Below the pieces are notes generated by a model that saw only the letters and a list, made by a program, of their open reading frames with translations, was not told the origin of the DNA and searched no databases. From Vreelandella titanicae BH1 (GTDB taxonomy: Bacteria; Pseudomonadota; Gammaproteobacteria; Pseudomonadales; Halomonadaceae), in the NCBI RefSeq assembly GCF_000336575.1, contig NZ_AOPO01000002.1, forward strand, positions 434,006-498,005: 64,000 bases of DNA, given 5' to 3'. The translations under genes and the position numbers were made by a program. The number at the start of each line of letters is the position of its first letter. Positions within the stretch are counted from its first letter, which is position 1. Of the stretch, positions 62,042-64,000 are shown piece after piece.

Positions 62042-63253
62042 ATGCCAACCATCACCTCTTCCCAGCCTGCCTCCAAGCTCAAGCAACTACCGTTGCTGCG
62101 TCTGGCTTTTCGGCCCTTTTTCCTGTTGGCCGCGCTGTTCAGTATTTTATCTCTACTGGTATGGCTGGGCTTTTGGCATGGCAATATTTTGCTGCGCCCT
62201 TATGGCGGCCTGGTGTTCTGGCATCAGCATGAAATGTTGTTTGGTTTTGCCGCAGCAGTGATCGGAGGGTTTTTGCTTACCGCTGTACGAAACTGGACAG
62301 GCTTGCCGAGCTTAAACGGCGGGCCGCTATTGGGACTGGTGGTGTTATGGCTATTGGGTAGAGTGCTGATGGCTTTTCCCATGGATTTGCCAGGATGGCT
62401 GCTGCTGGCGGTTGACCTTGCATTTCTTCCAGTGGTCGCCATTACTATGGCGCGTCTGGTTATTACCGCAAAGCGTTGGCGCAACTTGATCTTTATACCT
62501 GTGCTGTTGCTGTTTGCCACGGCTAACCTGGCGATGCACTTAGGGGTGATGCAGGGTGACGCCGAGCTGATCCGCCAAGCCGCCTACTTGGCCGTACTGT
62601 TAATCACACTGATGATGACAGTCGTTGGCGGACGTGTGATTGCCATGTTCACTGCCAATCGTTTGGGCCGCACCAAACCTGAACCTATTGCTTTGCTCGA
62701 AGGAGTGACGCTGGTGAGTACGGCTGGCGTAGTCGTGCTGCAGCTGGTCATCATGTTGGGGGTTGCCATTCCTGCTTTATTAATGGGGGGAGTGATGCTC
62801 TTGGCGGCGTTGGCCAACACTGTTCGCATGGCGCGTTGGGGTGGGTTGCATAGCTGGCGTGAACCTTTACTTTGGGGGCTGCACGGCAGCTACGCCTGCA
62901 TTCCGCTAGGGCTTGTCATGTGGGTCTTGGCACTCATGGGGCTGATGCGCGTTGAACTTGCCGTGCACGCCCTGACCATTGGTGGCATGGGCACCATGAT
63001 GCTGGCCATGATGGCCAGAGTTTCGCTAGGTCATACGGGCCGCCCCATACGCACTTTGCCCGGTATTGGTGTGGCGCTGGGCTTAATGCTAATAGCCGCC
63101 TTGGTGCGCTCACCCGTCTTGGCGTTATTTCCCCAGATCACCCACTGGACCTATACGCTGAGCATCATCTTCTGGTGCGTTGCCTACGCAATATTCGTCG
63201 TGCACTACACTTGGCCGTTGATGCAGGCGCGAGTCGATGATCAGGATGGCTGA
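62042..63253 (+). CDS. nnrS: NnrS family haem/copper membrane protein
   Basis: 403 residues from ATG 62042; ATG 61979 overlaps the regulatory site. About 12 membrane helices. 'LAFRPFFLLAALF', 'FWHQHEMLFGFAAAVIGGFLLTA', 'NWTG' and 'GGRVIAMFTANRLG' are NnrS signatures with His and Met that bind haem. NnrS relieves nitrosative stress. It lies under an NsrR-like site next to hmp. Confidence 0.95.
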   Translation: MPTITSSQPASKLKQLPLLRLAFRPFFLLAALFSILSLLVWLGFWHGNILLRPYGGLVFWHQHEMLFGFAAAVIGGFLLTAVRNWTGLPSLNGGPLLGLVVLWLLGRVLMAFPMDLPGWLLLAVDLAFLPVVAITMARLVITAKRWRNLIFIPVLLLFATANLAMHLGVMQGDAELIRQAAYLAVLLITLMMTVVGGRVIAMFTANRLGRTKPEPIALLEGVTLVSTAGVVVLQLVIMLGVAIPALLMGGVMLLAALANTVRMARWGGLHSWREPLLWGLHGSYACIPLGLVMWVLALMGLMRVELAVHALTIGGMGTMMLAMMARVSLGHTGRPIRTLPGIGVALGLMLIAALVRSPVLALFPQITHWTYTLSIIFWCVAYAIFVVHYTWPLMQARVDDQDG

Positions 63254-63268
63254 ACGAATAATAGATGG

Positions 63269-63294
63269 CGCCTGCATCCGTCCGGATGCAGGCG
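63269..63294. terminator. Hairpin between convergent nnrS and DUF4870-like gene
   Basis: cgcctgcatccg / cggatgcaggcg, two-base loop; perfect 12-bp stem, suits a bidirectional terminator. Confidence 0.75.
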
Positions 63295-63325
63295 TATTAA
63301 AACCATTGAGGTATTCAAACGCTCA

Positions 63326-63802
63326 TTAGCGATCAGCCAGGGTGACCCGGGCACCGCCAAAGGCAAGACTGCGTGGGTTAGCCACTGGACGGTTGTTGGT
63401 GAGGCGGGTAATGCCTACCCCGCAACGGCCCACCATCCAGATCAGGCAGGCTGTAAAATAGAGGTAGCCTAGAGCCCAGGGGGCTACGGCGGGTAGCCCG
63501 ATCCAGCCCAGTAGATGCCAAATGGCAGTGAACAGCACCCCGCCTAATAGCCCTAACCAAAACGTTCTAATCTGAAACTGCAAATGGGAAGCGACCCACT
63601 CCTCGGCATCGTTTCTTTTCATGTGGGCAATGAGTACCCCTATGGGGGCGGTGACCACCGCTAATACGCTACCCAGAAAGAGCATATAGACAACGATAGC
63701 CGCGCCACGCCCGCGGCTTTTCTTAAACGTATTAGAGGAAGTCGACGTTGAAGTGGCCGCGGAGTGAGATGCGGAGGGCATGGATGATGGGGAGATAGCC
63801 AT
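63326..63802 (-). CDS. DUF4870-like membrane protein, probable NsrR-regulon member
   Basis: 158 residues from ATG 63802; ATG 63814 is also in frame. A Ser/Thr-rich polar N-terminus (about 1-30), then three membrane segments. 'VVYMLFLGSVLAVVTAPIGVLIAHMKRNDAEEWVASHLQFQIRTFWLGLLGG', read in parts, resembles the DUF4870 family. Function unknown. A palindrome of the NsrR type lies 44 bases upstream, so NO may induce it. Confidence 0.8.
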   Translation of the reverse strand: MAISPSSMPSASHSAATSTSTSSNTFKKSRGRGAAIVVYMLFLGSVLAVVTAPIGVLIAHMKRNDAEEWVASHLQFQIRTFWLGLLGGVLFTAIWHLLGWIGLPAVAPWALGYLYFTACLIWMVGRCGVGITRLTNNRPVANPRSLAFGGARVTLADR

Positions 63803-63845
63803 AGAAAACCTCATTCGGCAAAGTGGGAATCATTAATAGCGCGTT

Positions 63846-63868
63846 AAAATGCATTTTTAATGCATTTA
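63846..63868. promoter_or_regulatory. NsrR-type palindrome upstream of DUF4870-like gene
   Basis: ATGCA-TTTTTAA-TGCAT, perfect symmetry in the core, the best of the five sites. Confidence 0.65.
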
Positions 63869-63929
63869 TTGTAGAGCAACTATGCAGAATTTCCTTAGCT
63901 GAAATTAATAGGGTTGTTTCTAGTGATCG

Positions 63930-64000
63930 TCAGACATTGACGGTGGGGATACGCATTAGTCCTGCCAACTGCGGGTAACGATTGGACAACACATCTGCCA
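63930..64000 (-). CDS. 3' end of an unidentified gene (partial)
   Basis: The last 22 codons read '...ADVLSNRYPQLAGLMRIP' and end with four more residues and TGA. The rest lies outside the window. It is leftward, upstream of the DUF4870-like gene and its NsrR-like site. Too short to identify. Confidence 0.45.
   Translation of the reverse strand, partial: ADVLSNRYPQLAGLMRIPTVNV

Noticed and set aside
1..64000. CRISPR arrays
   Set aside because: No regularly spaced repeats of 23-50 bases with unique spacers were seen; the only arrays are the short tandem repeats listed.

Overview
The window looks like a Gammaproteobacterium, most likely Halomonadaceae (Halomonas-like). That is inferred from protein style, moderate-to-high GC, the denitrification genes and a DUF1654 protein; no rRNA or other marker gene is present to prove it. 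It has three parts: the right end of a prophage (1 to about 20,250), a metabolic and accessory stretch with several decayed genes (20,300-36,000), and a denitrification and NO-detoxification island (36,000-64,000).

Prophage (1-20,252). This is a long-tailed (siphovirus-type) tail module read rightward: tail terminator, small protein, tail tube, tail assembly chaperone with a programmed -1 frameshift site, a 1,814-residue tape measure protein, three tail-tip/fibre proteins coupled by overlapping stop/start codons, and a fibre chaperone-like protein. About 3.5 kb of cargo ('morons') sits between the chaperone and the tape measure: two related micro membrane proteins, a Doc-type toxin with an unusual 55-residue partner, a coiled-coil membrane protein and a membrane protein with a PDZ-like domain, separated by intrinsic terminators. 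Leftward, an SOS-controlled DUF1654-umuD-umuC operon starts behind a perfect LexA box. The element ends at a 3' copy of a tRNA-Pro gene, an apparent attachment site. Before it lie decayed SRAP and endonuclease I genes. No integrase, lysis or capsid gene falls in the window.

Middle region (20,300-36,000). A dapA-like gene, a 2-hydroxyacid dehydrogenase and the first codons of an FMN-dependent alpha-hydroxy-acid dehydrogenase form an operon cut by an IS66 relic. Then come a 5'-truncated MFS exporter, a small GNAT protein, a pirin, a LysE exporter divergent from a MocR regulator that lacks the PLP lysine, two AraC regulators each divergent from alpha/beta-hydrolase genes (one with Ohr), an HxlR remnant, an Atu4866-type secreted protein, DUF488, a YIP1-like membrane protein, a MarR regulator and a CMD-family protein.

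Denitrification island (36,000-64,000). Leftward: narX-narL, a terminator hairpin that also forms a perfect NarL 7-2-7 site, narK2, a universal stress protein and narK1. Then a nos operon (cytochrome c, nosR, nosZ, nosD, nosF, nosY, nosL) behind an FNR/DNR-type box. Next norC-norB-norQ-norD, norF and a frameshifted norE, ubiT (anaerobic ubiquinone synthesis), hmp (NO dioxygenase), nnrS and a DUF4870-like membrane protein. Five palindromes of the ATGYA-N7-TRCAT type stand before norC, norE, hmp, nnrS and the DUF4870-like gene, pointing to an NsrR regulon. Together the genes sense and import nitrate, reduce NO to N2O and N2O to N2, and protect against NO. Nitrate reductase (nar) and nitrite reductase (nir) structural genes are not in the window. 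A second DUF488-YIP1 pair lies inside this island and shares an operator-like motif with the first pair.
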